A stretch of 32,569 nucleotides of DNA from Chrysomallon squamiferum (lineage: Eukaryota > Mollusca > Gastropoda > Neomphalida > Peltospiridae): NCBI GenBank assembly GCA_012295275.1, contig CM022678.1:8960659-8993227 (forward strand), written 5' to 3'. Numbering within the stretch: position 1 is the first letter of the stretch; each line of letters starts with the position of its first letter. Made by a program: the position numbers and the translations under genes. The notes below the pieces were generated by a model. That model had not been told where the DNA came from. It ran no database searches and saw only the letters and a list, made by a program, of their open reading frames with translations. This document shows positions 9,426 to 21,277 of the stretch, piece by piece.

Positions 9426-9961
9426 GTGACTCAGTTCTATCTGGTTCTCAGGTTAAATTGTTCACTTCAAGCATTCTTAGTTTATTCATATTTCCAGTGT
9501 AAGTGTTATCTCTTTGAATCTGAATGGTCAGCATTTCTACCATTATCTGTTCTTTTTTATTATTATTATTAATAATGTCATGCTCATTATATAATCAGCA
9601 ATCAGTGTGTAGCTTGGGTATGCATTAGTAGCTTTTGTGCTATTCAAATAGTTAAGTTAAAGTTCTCTTTTCTGGTATTAAGACAAATTTCAAAGCAGTT
9701 AATACTATTTCAGAAACTTGTAAACATCTATGAATGATTTTTACTTTTATTAATAATAATTACATCCATGTAATTCAAACCTGACTAATTTTATAAACTG
9801 CTCAAAACCTCTCAGAATCTATGAATCTTACGTTTTGGTTAATCCATATATTTCTTATAAATAATTTCTGTGTAAATGATATCTGATTATTTTCAGAAAC
9901 TTGTCAAAAGTTTAATTGTTGTTAATGATTGAAATATGATTTTTCTGTTTCTGTCTTTCAG

Positions 9962-10045
9962 ATGCCAATGAATGTTTTGAAAATATTATCACATGTACCT
10001 GTATGGATGTTTATACATGGGAAACTGACAAAATTACTTGTAGAG
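9962..10045 (+). CDS. Short cbEGF-like exon, left arm
   Basis: 84 nt, acceptor gtctttcag, donor gtatat, phase 1-1. It reads D-ANECFENIITCTCMDVYT and then WETDKITCRG. It has the N-E-C start and the C-x-C and final Cys of a cbEGF but lacks the middle cysteines, so it looks internally shortened. The right-arm copy is 35 nt longer in the middle. Confidence 0.65.
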
Positions 10046-10578
10046 GTATATATAAATATTAAAACATGCACAGACAAAGCTCCATATACATACATATACA
10101 GTGAATTGAATTAAATCAAATTAAATACAGTGAAATCAGTGAAATGAATAAAGTGCTGTGCTGTGCAGAGAAATACAATGAATTACAGTAAATGAAATGA
10201 AATACAATACAATACAGTAAATGAAATGAACGAACTGTACTGAAATAAATGAAATTAAATTAAATTAACTAATGATAAAATACAATAAAATTAAGGAAAT
10301 AAAATGAAATAAAATACAGTGAAATGAATAAAATGATTCACAGTGAAATGAAATGAAATGCAATGCAATACAATGCTAAATTAATTTGATTTCGTCTGCG
10401 GTATAAATGGCTTTTTAACAGTAAGTAAAAAATCATGAAAATAATTAAATCACAACCCATCCCATTTGAATCATATCAACCTTCATTTTACATGTAAATT
10501 TTATAATATTGTTTATACAAGTCTGAATATTATTTTAATTTAATAATATTTATTATATTTTTTCTTCAGGATCCTTTA

Positions 10579-10770
10579 TCAAAAGCTTGTTTTGAGAATG
10601 AAAGAAAAGTGAGAAGTGACATTGATTTTAAGTGATTTGTTGTGTTTATCTCCCAGTTCTTCAAGTTTTCTCACCGTACTGAACAAACTAAACAGAAGAT
10701 AAATCCACAACAAATATGAAGAACTGAATTCTTGAAGAATATTGAGAGCTGTTAGAAAGTTCCACACCAA
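10579..10770 (-). other. Conserved reading frame opposite the EGF gene, left arm
   Basis: A 63-codon frame, MVWNFLTALNILQEFSSS to SHFSFILKTSF, with the LEELGDKHNKSLKINVT core shared with 18,111-18,353. The N-terminal half is hydrophobic (a YLLWIYLLFSLF stretch), followed by a charged part. No family recognised. Confidence 0.3.
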
Positions 10771-10852
10771 AAGTCATATTTTAAAAACAGTTACTTGTTA
10801 TGTAGACTGCACTTACTGAAGAATTTATAAATCTGTGAAACTGTGATTTCAG

Positions 10853-10956
10853 ATTCAAAGTGTCATTCATGCAAGATACAGTCAGACATAGACCAGTGGA
10901 CAGAATGTTTGGACCAGACAGTCAAGTGTGTGAAAAAGAAATTATTTAAAAAATGA
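10853..10956 (+). CDS. Terminal Cys-rich exon of the EGF gene, left arm
   Basis: Acceptor tgatttcag. From phase 1 it reads SKCHSCKIQSDIDQWTEC, then LDQTVKCVKKKLFKK and TGA. It has five cysteines with CxxC spacing and a basic C-terminus. It is the 3'-most exon before the gap. The right copy runs 10 codons longer because its TTA-TTT run has one more base. No known domain is recognised. The basic tail may be the chain end or the start of further sequence lost in the gap. Confidence 0.6.
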
Positions 10957-10973
10957 CTGATGTAGAAATCCTT

Positions 10974-11173
10974 NNNNNNNNNNNNNNNNNNNNNNNNNNN
11001 NNNNNNNNNNNNNNNNNNNNNNNNNNNNNNNNNNNNNNNNNNNNNNNNNNNNNNNNNNNNNNNNNNNNNNNNNNNNNNNNNNNNNNNNNNNNNNNNNNNN
11101 NNNNNNNNNNNNNNNNNNNNNNNNNNNNNNNNNNNNNNNNNNNNNNNNNNNNNNNNNNNNNNNNNNNNNNNNN
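10974..11173. other. Assembly gap, exactly 200 N
   Basis: A run of exactly 200 N is a fixed-size scaffold gap, not a measured distance. It begins inside the left-arm homology, just after the EGF terminal exon, and is followed by sequence unrelated to the matching part of the right arm. The two sides of this gap are therefore joined by scaffolding evidence only. Confidence 0.98.
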
Positions 11174-11301
11174 TGTTTGTTTTCTTTCTACCGCTTCTAT
11201 CTCCCATATTGTTTTTTCATTCTGACACTTCATATCTCATATTCCTCTTCTATCTCTCGTTCTCTCATCCTACACGAATATTATCTTGTATGCTTGTGTG
11301 T

Positions 11302-11419
<118 letters not shown>

Positions 11420-11641
11420 ACTGTATTATTGTGTACCGAATAAATCATTGTGTAAATAAAATGTATCCTATATGAATTTATATATGCATGTATGTATACA
11501 TTTAGGAATGAATATGCTGTGTCTTATGTATGTCTGATTCTAATCTGGAGCGCACTAGCACAGAAGTGCACTCACAAAGTCTGATGTCGCTGACGAGACT
11601 GGAAAGTGTGACATCCATTCCCCCGCACTTCTTAGACAGAC

Positions 11642-11881
11642 GACGACATCACTCGACCACTGAGACAACATCACTCGACCACTGAGACAACATCACTCGA
11701 CCACTGAGACAACATCACTCGACCACTGAGACAACATCACTCGACCACTGAGACAACATCACTCGACCACTGAGACAACATCACTCGACCACTGAGACAA
11801 CATCACTCGACCACTGAGACAACATCACTCGACCACTGAGACAACATCACTCGACCACTGAGACAACATCACTCGACCACG
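11642..11881. repeat. 22-bp minisatellite, about 11 copies
   Basis: Unit ACAACATCACTCGACCACTG plus AG, repeated head to tail almost without variation. The first copy differs (acgacatcac) and the last is truncated to accacgagtg. Each unit carries TCGA and a CpG. The near-perfect identity points to recent expansion or active homogenisation. Confidence 0.95.
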
Positions 11882-11983
11882 AGTGTACTCATCACTTGCT
11901 TTTTTTTTTTTTTTTTTGTCGTTATTTATTTTTTTTTTTCTTTATTGGAAAGCAACCCTGTGACAATTAGCAGAATGTTTTAC

Positions 11984-12201
<218 letters not shown>

Positions 12202-12243
12202 TTTGGTATACTAGTCGGGAAGCATTGGTTTTCGCTGATTTAA

Positions 12244-12388
<145 letters not shown>

Positions 12389-12573
12389 CACAAAAAGCAA
12401 CTAGTTGTGATCATGGCCATCTAAAGTGTTGTATCCGTGAAATCCAGCAATAGTGGAGGCTGAAACCTTCATACAGACCAAACATGAGTTTACCTGTCTG
12501 TTTATTCACTGCTTCATAATGCATAGCTTAATACGTGATTATAGAATGAGTTTAATTAATTTACAGAGTGGCC

Positions 12574-12589
12574 TTATTATTATTATTAT

Positions 12590-12661
<72 letters not shown>

Positions 12662-12716
12662 CAGTACATAACTTTCTTTGTTAATTTAAAAGTTAATAAT
12701 AATAATAATAATAATA
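12574..12716. repeat. (TTA)n-(AGT)n and (AAT)n microsatellites
   Basis: TTA units change to about 70 bp of AGT (12,591-12,661), then after about 30 bp a short AAT tract (12,695-12,716). Confidence 0.95.
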
Positions 12717-13093
12717 TTTTTCCTGTTTATTAGATACCTTTGTTTAGTATTGTTAACGCACACACACACACACGCGCGCGCGCACACACACCCATATATG
12801 GTTTTTAAACTAATTAATTCAGTATATTATAGTATATTTCTTTAGCTGACAAATCTGAACATATACACTTTGTATCCATGCCTGAATGAGAGAACAATTT
12901 TTAATTGTTTGACAATGTCATGTCCATTCAGGTGCAGATCGTTTAAGTGTCACGTTTATTAAAAGTAGTACATTATCTCCAATAATGTTTATTAAAAGTT
13001 ATCAGAAATAATGTTTATTCAAATTGATACATTATCACAAATATACCCAAACTAGAAGTATAATTGTAACATTTCATCATTTTAATAACTAAT

Positions 13094-13234
<141 letters not shown>

Positions 13235-13359
13235 AAACACCTACAAATGTGTGTGTGCTTATTATAACAAATTACAGTATGAAAACTAAATATTTACCAA
13301 TGCAAATACTAAATTACAAATAATAAAATATATAAGGGAGACCCTTTTCATGTAAGAAA

Positions 13360-13578
<219 letters not shown>

Positions 13579-13989
13579 AATTTGAATAATAAACTTGCTC
13601 GAATCCGGTTTCTGATATCATTAACCAGCACTAATAAGATAAAAAAAAAAAAAAAAAAATAAAAATATTATGATGTTTTAAGACAACACACACACACACA
13701 CACTGGAAAAATAAATCATGTCTGAAATAGAATGACGAACTGTATGATACTGGATCTGCTTAAAAGAAAAAAATATGTAACAACTATTAGACATAAAAAC
13801 CAGTTGGCATTTAGCTGTGTATACACAATGACACGACAATCTTCATACCCAACTTGTTCAGTTTAACATTCTGTTTGTTTACCGAGGCGAAACACACTTG
13901 ACTTTGTTTAGTCACGTTTTGAATATACGCAGTCAAAAATATATTACAAATTAATTCAGTTACAAACAAAAAGGAAAGAAGTACAAATG

Positions 13990-14320
13990 TAAATTAAAAA
14001 CAAATAATAATAATAATAAAAAACAAAACGTAATTAACAAATCTATTATTAATATTAGTAGTAGCATGAGTTTGGTGATAATGATTGTAATAGTTTTCGT
14101 ATTAGGAGCAATAGTAGTAGTCGTTGTTGTACAGTCAATGTACCTTTCAAAAAATAATAATAATAATAAAAGAAACAAAACGTAATTAACAAATCTATTA
14201 TTAATATTAGTAGTAGCATATGTTTGGTGATAATGATAGTAATAGTATTCAGTATTAGGAGCAATAGTAGTAGTTGTTGTTGTACAGTCAATGTACCTTT
14301 CAAAAAAACAAACATAATAA
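13990..14320. repeat. 152-bp tandem duplication
   Basis: Two copies of a unit containing aaaacgtaattaacaaatc (14,025 and 14,177), then ttagtagtagca...ggtgataatga and ttgtacagtcaatgtacctt, with a third start at about 14,305. The copies differ by a few substitutions. TTGTACAGTCAATGTACC contains an imperfect inverted repeat (GTAC...GTAC). Confidence 0.9.
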
Positions 14321-14339
14321 TAATAAAAGAAAAATTCAT

Positions 14340-15093
14340 TACGCAAGATAAAATGGAAACATACGTTAGCAGATGATGTTTATTCGGTTCCGGTCAATCC
14401 ACCGTGTTTGTGATTTTTATCAAACTCATATCCTGAATATCTTTAACAAAAAAACAAACAAAAACAGTTAACGGTAAAATGACATATAGTAAGCACACAC
14501 AGGGTCGGCGCTGTCATACAGGCAAACAGTTTTGAAAAATAAATAAATAAATTTAATTTTTATTGACGGTCGCTTTTCATCCTGGTTTATTTTATACAGG
14601 GACAAATAATCGGGTAGATTCAGTCTGACCGAAACAAACAAAATAAGTGAGTGAAAATCGTGCGTACATGAAATTTTCCAAACGTAATTAGGTTTGCAGG
14701 CCACGAGTTTTTCCGTAGAATCACGCGTATACGAAATCTTCACTTTGTCGCGAAATCAAACTAAAAGTGGTGCACCTTATTTTAATGGTATAAGCAAGGA
14801 AAGAAATGGCCGGTGTGGGATATTTAAATGTCCGTAATAGAAAAATATTGTGTCTAGAGATCGCATTGGATATTACAAAGAAATGTTTTAAAAGTTTGAA
14901 ATTGATATGTTCCTGGGGGTGACCGAATCTAACCTTGCCTGGGACGCCAGACAGTCTGACGCCGGCTCTCAGTACACAACAATAAGCGCACGCAGCCAGA
15001 ATTTAACTCAGCACGCACCTGATATTGAAAAGAAATATATTTCTATCCTCGCTGAACGACAACAATCAGCTGATCACATGACTCAGAACCACC
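14340..15093. other. CpG-richer spacer stretch without assigned gene
   Basis: Open frames of 91 codons (14,468-14,743, minus; starts MKISYTRDSTEKLVACK) and 78 codons (14,907-15,143, plus; starts MFLGVTESNLAWDARQS) occur, neither with recognisable similarity or splice context. CpG frequency is higher than in the arms (tcacgcgtatacgaa, gtcgcgaaat), so promoter or first-exon sequence of an unseen gene is possible. Confidence 0.3.
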
Positions 15094-16190
15094 GCGTGAC
15101 AATGTCTGACGTGCTTGTTATCATCATCTATTGTCGTGTTTAGAACACAATGAGAGGGATTAGTAAATTCAAACGAAGTATCGTCATGGTATAATACCAC
15201 ACTCATCCACTAGATAAATAAAACGCCAACAGCTTAAGTGTATTAATGTAGAAACATATTTTATAATAATACAAAAAAAAAAGTATTCTTTACGGGTTTT
15301 GGGAAAGCTAATTTAAAAAACGGAATCAGTCAACTGAAGCCTATTAAGAGCAGAATAAATGTACAACTATTCGTTTAAAGTTGCGCGCGCGTTTTTGTCA
15401 AACATATACGCCTTTAATAACAAAGACTGCAAAATTTCTCAACAATAAAAACAAATCTAACCCACTGTCAAACGCATATCAAAATAAGGCCAAAGTTTCG
15501 AGGTCCGGTGACATCCATTCGATAAAAGGGTTCGCCGGATTGTGCAAAGATTACAAGTTATTAGATTACTGAAGATGTCAATGAAAACATCGAATTCAAA
15601 GAGCAAGAGAAGCCAGCCTAGACTGACACATTTTAAACTGCGTGACAATGTCTGACGTGCTTGTTATCATCATCTACGGTGTTTAAAAAACAATGAGATG
15701 GATTAGTAAATTCAAACGAATTATCGTGATTAATACTACACTCATCCACTAGAAAAATATCTCGCGAACAGCTTAAGTTTATTAATTTAGAAACATATTT
15801 TATAACAATACAAAAAAAAAAAAAAAAAAAAATATATTCTTTACGGGTTTTGGGAAAGCTAATTTAAAAAACGGAATCAGTCAACTGAAGCCTATTAAGA
15901 GCAGAATAAATGTACAACTATTCGTTTAAAGTTGCGCGCGCGTTTTTGTCAAACATATACGCCTTTAATAACAAAGATTATACAAAGACTGCAAAATTTC
16001 TCAACAATAAAAACAAATCTAACCCACTGTCAAACGCATATCAAAATAAGGCCAAAGTTTCGAGGTCCGGTGACATCCATTTCATAAAAGGGTTCGCCGG
16101 ATTGTGCAAAGATTACAAATTATTAGATTACTGAAGATGTCAATGAAAACATCGAATTCAAAGAGCAAAAGAAGCCAGCCTAGACTGACA
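15094..16190. repeat. 546-bp tandem duplication
   Basis: The landmark gcgtgacaatgtctgacgtg is at 15,094 and 15,640. Everything from there to gccagcctagactgaca (15,628; 16,188) is repeated in order with few differences, including a poly-A tract of different length and a 9-nt duplication (ttatacaaagac) in copy 2. Each copy holds an open frame ending SGDIHxIKGFAGLCKDYKLLDY. The unit is CpG-rich (TTGCGCGCGCG) compared with the arms. No transposon hallmark is certain. Confidence 0.92.
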
Positions 16191-16199
16191 AATTTTAAA

Positions 16200-16761
16200 G
16201 TTTTGTTTGTTACGTAAAACTCGTCATAGGTAATTATCTTAATTCTAAAAGTTTAAAACTTTCTATGTTTTCTATAAAAAAAAACGAAGTTTATTTACTT
16301 ATTATAATTACTAACACCCACACACACACAGTTTTTTCTAGCGTTTATAGTTGCTTTATATTGTCTCTATTTTATATATAGACTTCACAATGTTAAGGTT
16401 ATCCACATACAAACATTATTACTTTATTAAGATTATCTACAGCTAGTATTAGAAGAGAAATGTATCTACTGAAAACAGTTTCAAAGACATCCGTTTTTAA
16501 TCTATAACAAAGGCAACCTTTAATATCTGCTACCATAAAATTCTCGTTTTGTTTTAGCTTTTCGACGTTAGAACCTAACCCCATATTATGGTGATTATTT
16601 CCTTTAGCTGATAAATTTTCGATTATGTCCCCTCTTCTGATGTTCTGATATATGCTCATGCATGTGTTCTTGCTGTATTGGACATTTTAAAATTCTTTTG
16701 ATACGACTGAGAAAATGTGATATGTTTTCAGTGTATATTTTATATAATAGTCAAATAAAAA

Positions 16762-16794
<33 letters not shown>

Positions 16795-17340
16795 TTTACA
16801 CCCACACACGCGCACACACACATGTATATTCAAACTCTATTGTTAAAAATTATGAGTTTCTACCTTGATTTGATCCTCAAATAGGACTGACATCTACTGC
16901 AATGTCCTAACTCCATTATAATGCTAAAGCATCCTTAAAATCTATCTATTTATAACACACATACACAAACACACACAGAAATGAAACAAATCTGAAATGT
17001 ACTGATCATTATATCCAGCAACAGAAAACACCCACATTATATATTTCTACGCAGTGTTTATAGTATTCCCTGAATATGTACATATCAACAAAAAAAATAA
17101 TAATAGAACCAGTATTACAGTACTCCCTCGATTACTTATGCTATTGTTATTTTCATTACCTCTTACTATTATTAATATTGCAACTACTATTTCTATTACT
17201 ACTACTAGTAGTACTATTAATTTTATTACTATTTCATCTATTAGTTTGCTTCTATTATTTCAGCTGTGACCAGTGCAACATTGTCTGTATCACTACTTCC
17301 ACAATCACATCTATTACTTCTACTATTATTTCAAAACTAT
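16200..17340. other. Spacer without gene; short microsatellites
   Basis: It holds a (TA)n tract (16,761-16,789) with adjacent CA units and a TTA/CTA/TTC-rich stretch (17,120-17,335). An 86-codon minus-strand frame at 16,399-16,659 has no recognisable features. The stretch at 17,110-17,160 (acagtactccctcgattactt) resembles 1,785-1,810. Confidence 0.4.
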
Positions 17341-17891
17341 ATAAATAAAAAAATATTCCTAACTCTTAGGAATCTGTTTCTCAAGTCTGATGTAATGAAA
17401 AACAGAAAACAAAATAATTTGAAATATTTATTTGAACAAGAAAAAGAAAAGATCAACATCAAAACTACTTTTGCATATAAAAAAGATAATTTTAGAAAAG
17501 CCTCAACAAAATCCTTAATAAATAATTTAGAGAAATATGATATAAGATGTATCTGAACTTTCAAATCAAAAATTATTTAAAATGTTTAAAAAGGTTTAAG
17601 GTGCTGAGAATGCTACAAAACAAGATTTCTAATTCAATAAAAGAATATTAATAATTTTTTTTTAAAAATACCAAGACATTTGGTTAGAAAAAATATAAAA
17701 ATTACTAAACAACTTGACATACAATGTAATCTGCAAAGTAATCATTAAAAAAATATCTTCCAAACAACAGATCTTCTTCCATTTTATGTTTTATTAACAA
17801 ACATTTTCATAAATCTTTACCACTACTTTAATTAAAAAAAAACAATAATAATAAAATTATCTCCCTTATGCTCTATACAATTTGTATTTTT

Positions 17892-18028
17892 TTAAAACAG
17901 TAAATCAAGGATTTCTACATCAGTCATTTTTAAAAATAATTTCTTTTTCACACACTTGACTGTCTGGTCCAAACATTCTGTCCACTGGTCTATGTCTGAC
18001 TGTATCTTGCATGAATGACACTTTGAAT
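17892..18028 (-). CDS. Terminal Cys-rich exon of the EGF gene, right arm
   Basis: From acceptor tgatttcag it reads SKCHSCKIQSDIDQWTEC, LDQTVKCVKKKLFLK, MTDVEILDLLF, then TAA at 17,892-17,894. It is identical in sense to the left exon up to KKKLF, then extends where the left copy meets TGA. The longer form is probably ancestral because its tail remains open across the point where the left contig ends. Confidence 0.6.
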
Positions 18029-18110
18029 CTGAAATCACAGTTTCACAGATTTATAAATTCTTCAGTAAGTGCAGTCCACATAACAAGTAACTGTTTTTAA
18101 AATATTACTT

Positions 18111-18353
18111 TTGGTGTGGAACTTTTTAGAAATTCTCAATATTCTTCAAGAATTCAGTTCTTCATATTTGTTGTGGTTTTATCGTCTGCTGTTTCTTCTG
18201 TTTAGTTTGTTCATTAAAGTGAGAAAACTTGAAGAACTTGGAGATAAACACAACAAGTCACTTAGAATCAATGTCACTTCTCACATTTTCTTTCATTCTC
18301 AAAACAAGCTTATGAAAAAGAACCCTGAAAAAAAAAAAAAAAACTATTATTAA
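18111..18353 (+). other. Conserved reading frame opposite the EGF gene, right arm
   Basis: An 80-codon open frame on the plus strand starts MVWNFLEILNILQEFSSS and includes VRKLEELGDKHNKSLRIN. The mirrored left frame (10,579-10,770, minus) has the same start and the same RKLEELGDKHNKSL core. An in-frame length difference of about four codons lies between them. On the EGF strand this block has stops in all frames. It may be a small gene or a fortuitous frame kept because the arms are similar. Confidence 0.3.
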
Positions 18354-18509
18354 AATTAAAATAATATTCAGACTTGTATAAACAATATTATACAATTTAC
18401 CATGTAAAATGAAGGTAGATATGATTCAAATGGGATGGGTTGTCACTTAATTATTTTCATGATTTTTTTACTTACTGTTAAAAAGCCATTTATTCCATGG
18501 ACAAAATCA

Positions 18510-18850
18510 GTTTAATTTAGCATTGTATTGCATTTCATTTCATTTATTTCATTGTGAATCATTTCACACATTACATTTTTTTTATTTTTTATTTCATTTC
18601 ATTCCATTCATTTTATTATATTTTATCATTATTTTATTTTTTTTTTTTTTCAGTTCAGTTCAGTTCAGTTCAGTTCAGTTCAGTTCAATTATTGTACTGT
18701 ATTGTGTTGTGTTGTGTGGTGTATTGTATTTCATAGTATTTCATTTCATTTATTTTATTTTATTGTATTGCACTGTATCACACTGCATTTCATTTCAATG
18801 TATATCCTTTCATTTTATTGATTTCACTGTATTTGATTTGAGTTAATTAA
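18510..18850. repeat. (TCATT)n-like and (CAGTT)n repeats
   Basis: Degenerate TTTCATTTCATT array with an inserted run of seven CAGTT units (18,652-18,686). Mirror of the AATGAAATGA-rich tract at 10,105-10,375, which lacks the CAGTT run. Confidence 0.88.
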
Positions 18851-18884
18851 ATTCACTGTATATGTATGTATATGGAGGTTTGTG

Positions 18885-18990
18885 TGTGCATGTTTCATGT
18901 GTGTGAATATTTGCATGTGCATGTTTGAATGAATTTGCATGTGCATGTGTTGATGTGTGTGAATCTTTGCTTGTGCATCTGTTGATGTGT
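18885..18990. repeat. TGTGTGAAT/TTGCATGTGCATG minisatellite
   Basis: Three to four degenerate copies of a 30-35 bp unit just outside the EGF exon donor in the right arm. The left arm has only one such unit. Confidence 0.7.
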
Positions 18991-19017
18991 GTGTGATATA
19001 CTAATATTTATATCTAC

Positions 19018-19136
19018 CTCTAGAAGTAATTTTGTCAGTTTCCCATTTATAACCATCCATACAGTTACATGTGTAGACTCCATCTTAGTAGTTTTAGTTC
19101 TGAGTGTAAATATTTTTGAATTACATTCATTTATAT
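19018..19136 (-). pseudogene. cbEGF exon with frameshift, right arm
   Basis: Acceptor ctttcag. It reads D-INECNSKIFT and, in another frame, GVYTCNCMDGYKWETDK and ITSRG. The last EGF cysteine is Ser (TCT where the left arm has TGT). At 119 nt it breaks the symmetric phase. It is the fuller version of the shortened left exon at 9,962-10,045. Confidence 0.65.
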
Positions 19137-19667
19137 CTGAAAGAGAGAAACAGATAAATTATATCTCAATCATTAACAACAATTAAACTTTCTCATACAT
19201 TTTGACAAGTTTCTAAAATTACTCAAATATCATTTACACAGAAATTATTTCTAATATATGGATTAACTGAAATTTAAAATTCATAAGTTCTGAGCATTTC
19301 TAAAATTAATCAAGTTTAAGTTACACAGATGTAACTATTAATAAAAATAAAAATTATTCATAAATTCTGACAAGTTTCTGAAACAGTATTAACTGCTTTG
19401 AAATTTTTCTTAATTCCAGAACTAAGAATTTTAACTTAACTATTTGAATAGCACAAAAGCTACTAATGCATACATAAGTTGCAAACTGATTGCTGAATAT
19501 ATAATGAGCATGACATTATTAATAAAAAAAAAAAAAAAAACACCAGGTAATGGTAGAAATGCTGACCATTCAGATTCAAAGAGATAACACTTACACTGGA
19601 AATATGAATAAACTAAGAATGCTTGAAGTGAACAATTTAACCTGAGAACCAGATAGAACTGACTCAC

Positions 19668-19767
19668 CTGAGCATGTTTTGTTGTCTGAATTCAAGGTAA
19701 ACATTTCTACACAAACACTGCTCCACTGTGTCATGCACCCTGCAGCCCTGTTCACACGAACTGTTCA
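19668..19767 (-). pseudogene. EGF-like exon with one-base frameshift, right arm
   Basis: Mirror of 9,326-9,425, same length and same frame break between CRNVYL and NSDNKTC, with donor gtgagt. One base difference from the left copy is visible. Confidence 0.72.
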
Positions 19768-20509
19768 CTGCAGCACTGTCACAACTGAACATAAAATATT
19801 TTTATAACTTTATTATATTTTGTCACAACTAAAATAAAATAATTAACAATTTAATAACATTCTGACACAAATGAAAATAAAATAGTTTATAATTTTATCA
19901 AATTTTGTCAAATTTAAAATAAAATTAAAATATTTTATAATTTGTAACCACTGTGACAAGAACAAATGTAGCTTTTCTCAGTCAGTTTAGTACAAGAATG
20001 ATAACAAACACTCATTGATTTAAAAATTTTCTTTTGAATGAAAAAAATGTGACAGTTTTTAGGGAGTGAATGGATGAATGAATGAATGAATGAATAAATA
20101 TCTGTTTAATAATAGTTTAATTATTAGTTGTAAAACATGATTTTTATTTTTATGTTTATTTACTTTTGTTGGTAATGTTCCTAAAAATTAATTTGACTCA
20201 AACTGCAAAAATAAAGTTAGCTGGTACCAAACAGGGTTTGTTTTTGTTTCTTTTTTGTTGTTTTTAACAATGTTAATTTCTTAGTCACTGAAACCTGATT
20301 TTCTGTGTTAAATAAACATTCTTTTAATTTTGAATAAAAAATTATTAACAAGTATAAAATGATATTTTTTTTATTATTTTATTTATTTATTATATTTTAA
20401 TGCAGAAAAAGTTAATTTTGTGACTGAGATATTAATTAACTCATTTCTATGTAATTTTTCAATTTTAAAACATCCATTCTGTTTTCTTTGGTAATTAAAA
20501 TCACAAAAA

Positions 20510-20790
20510 TATGTACAAAATTCATCAATCATTTGTATCATTTAACTATTTCATAAATAATAAGAAATCATTTCTAACATGTAACTGTTTATTAAATAAT
20601 AAGAAATAATTTTTTAACATATAAATATTTATTAAATAGAAAGAAATCATTTCTAACATATAAACTATTTATTAAATAATAAGAAATCATTTTTAACATG
20701 TAACTATTTATTAAATAATAAGAAATCATTTGTTTATGTAACTGTTTATTAAATAATAAGAAATCATAACATTAACTGTTTATTAAATAA
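20510..20790. repeat. Degenerate tandem repeat in EGF intron
   Basis: Around six copies of a 40-45 bp unit (tattaaataataagaaatcat and ttctaacatgtaac). The mirrored left intron (8,280-8,540) has a related but different repeat series (aaatagttatatgtta.aaataattcc). Confidence 0.8.
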
Positions 20791-20865
20791 AACATTATAA
20801 TTTCAACTTGTTACCAAATTTTTAATATTGAGTAATTAACTATTTATTAAGTTTATCCTACTCAC

Positions 20866-21034
20866 CTACACATTCATCTGACAAGTTGTGATATCCTGTC
20901 TTACACTCAAATGATAGGAGACTGGCAGGTTTTTGCAGTTGCTGTTTGCTTGACATGAAACTGTTGAAACACTACATTCATCTCTGTTGTTTTCACATCA
21001 CACACCACCCAGCCAGCTTTACACTGACAATGGT
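20866..21034 (-). pseudogene. EGF/cbEGF exon with intact donor, right arm
   Basis: 169 nt, acceptor tctcag, donor gtgagt. It reads DHCQCKAGWVVCDV, then DECSVSTVSCQANSNCKN, then FECKTGYHNLSDECV, in three successive frames. Two single-base shifts, shared with the left arm, separate the parts. The last Cys codon and donor kept here show what the left copy lost. Confidence 0.72.
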
Positions 21035-21277
21035 CTGAGAGGGAAAAATAAAATTTAATTTGAAAATAAATAAATTAAATTAAAATCAATTTTTTGTGTT
21101 AGTATTTATTATAAAACAAAATTTATAAAATTATATTAAAAGTATAATCTAAATATCATGAAAATTTCTAATTTTACAGAATAAGTTGCTTCAGATTTCA
21201 AAATATAATTATGTTTTTAAAATATTTAAAAATTTATTTTTACATTATTGTATTTTGTAATGAGAAATTCTGCTTAC

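Larger units (their letters stand above)
7437..10956 (+). pseudogene. Multi-EGF gene remnant, left arm
   Basis: A series of short exons has Cys-rich EGF-like translations, most flanked by phase-1 introns as in extracellular EGF-repeat proteins of the fibrillin/LTBP/LDLR type: 7,437-7,539, 7,732-7,863, 8,107-8,269, 9,326-9,425, 9,962-10,045 and terminal 10,853-10,956. EGF domains of this type are secreted or cell-surface, and Ca2+ binding stiffens them. Several exons lack one or more of the six cysteines or carry a frameshift or stop, so the gene as read cannot make a normal protein. No signal peptide or transmembrane exon was recognised. The 3' flank runs into the gap. Confidence 0.72.
1780..10973. 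repeat. Left arm of large imperfect inverted repeat
   Basis: This stretch recurs as reverse complement at 17,907 to about 29,130. Landmarks pair in mirrored order: the EGF terminal exon (10,853 with 18,028), cbEGF exon (7,732-7,863 with 21,278-21,409), CAMSAP ALID exon (5,982-6,067 with 24,425-24,510), CH exons (5,014-5,143 with 25,349-25,478; 4,424-4,662 with 25,877-26,115) and LINE endonuclease (about 3,480-4,360 with 26,200-27,180). Identity is uneven. Exons and the intron at 5,144-5,460 are nearly identical by eye, while the part below about 3.4 kb is clearly more diverged. The arm ends abruptly at the N gap, so its inner limit is set by the assembly. Confidence 0.93.

Noticed and set aside
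14468-15143. 91- and 78-codon frames in the CpG-richer spacer as genes
   Set aside because: No recognisable domain, start context or splice sites. Listed only as an unassigned stretch.
15481-15560. tRNA-like stretch with gggttcgccgg in the 546-bp unit
   Set aside because: No acceptor stem or D-arm pairs around it, and the B-box resemblance is short.
15566-15600. Hammerhead-ribozyme-like core (CTGAAGA ... GAA) in the 546-bp unit
   Set aside because: The stem after CTGAAGA leaves two unpaired bases before GAA, and no stem I/III or cleavage triplet is visible in the right place. The GATGT/ACATC hairpin explains the motif as well.
17266-17556. 96-codon frame ending LFEQEKEKINIKTTFAYKK
   Set aside because: No splice context or family match. 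The related stretch at 150-360 is full of stops in the same frame, so it reads as AT-rich repeat, not a gene.
18523-18846. Open frames rich in Phe/His/Ser over the TCATT repeats
   Set aside because: Produced by the TTTCA/TTCATT array. The left-arm mirror does not keep them.
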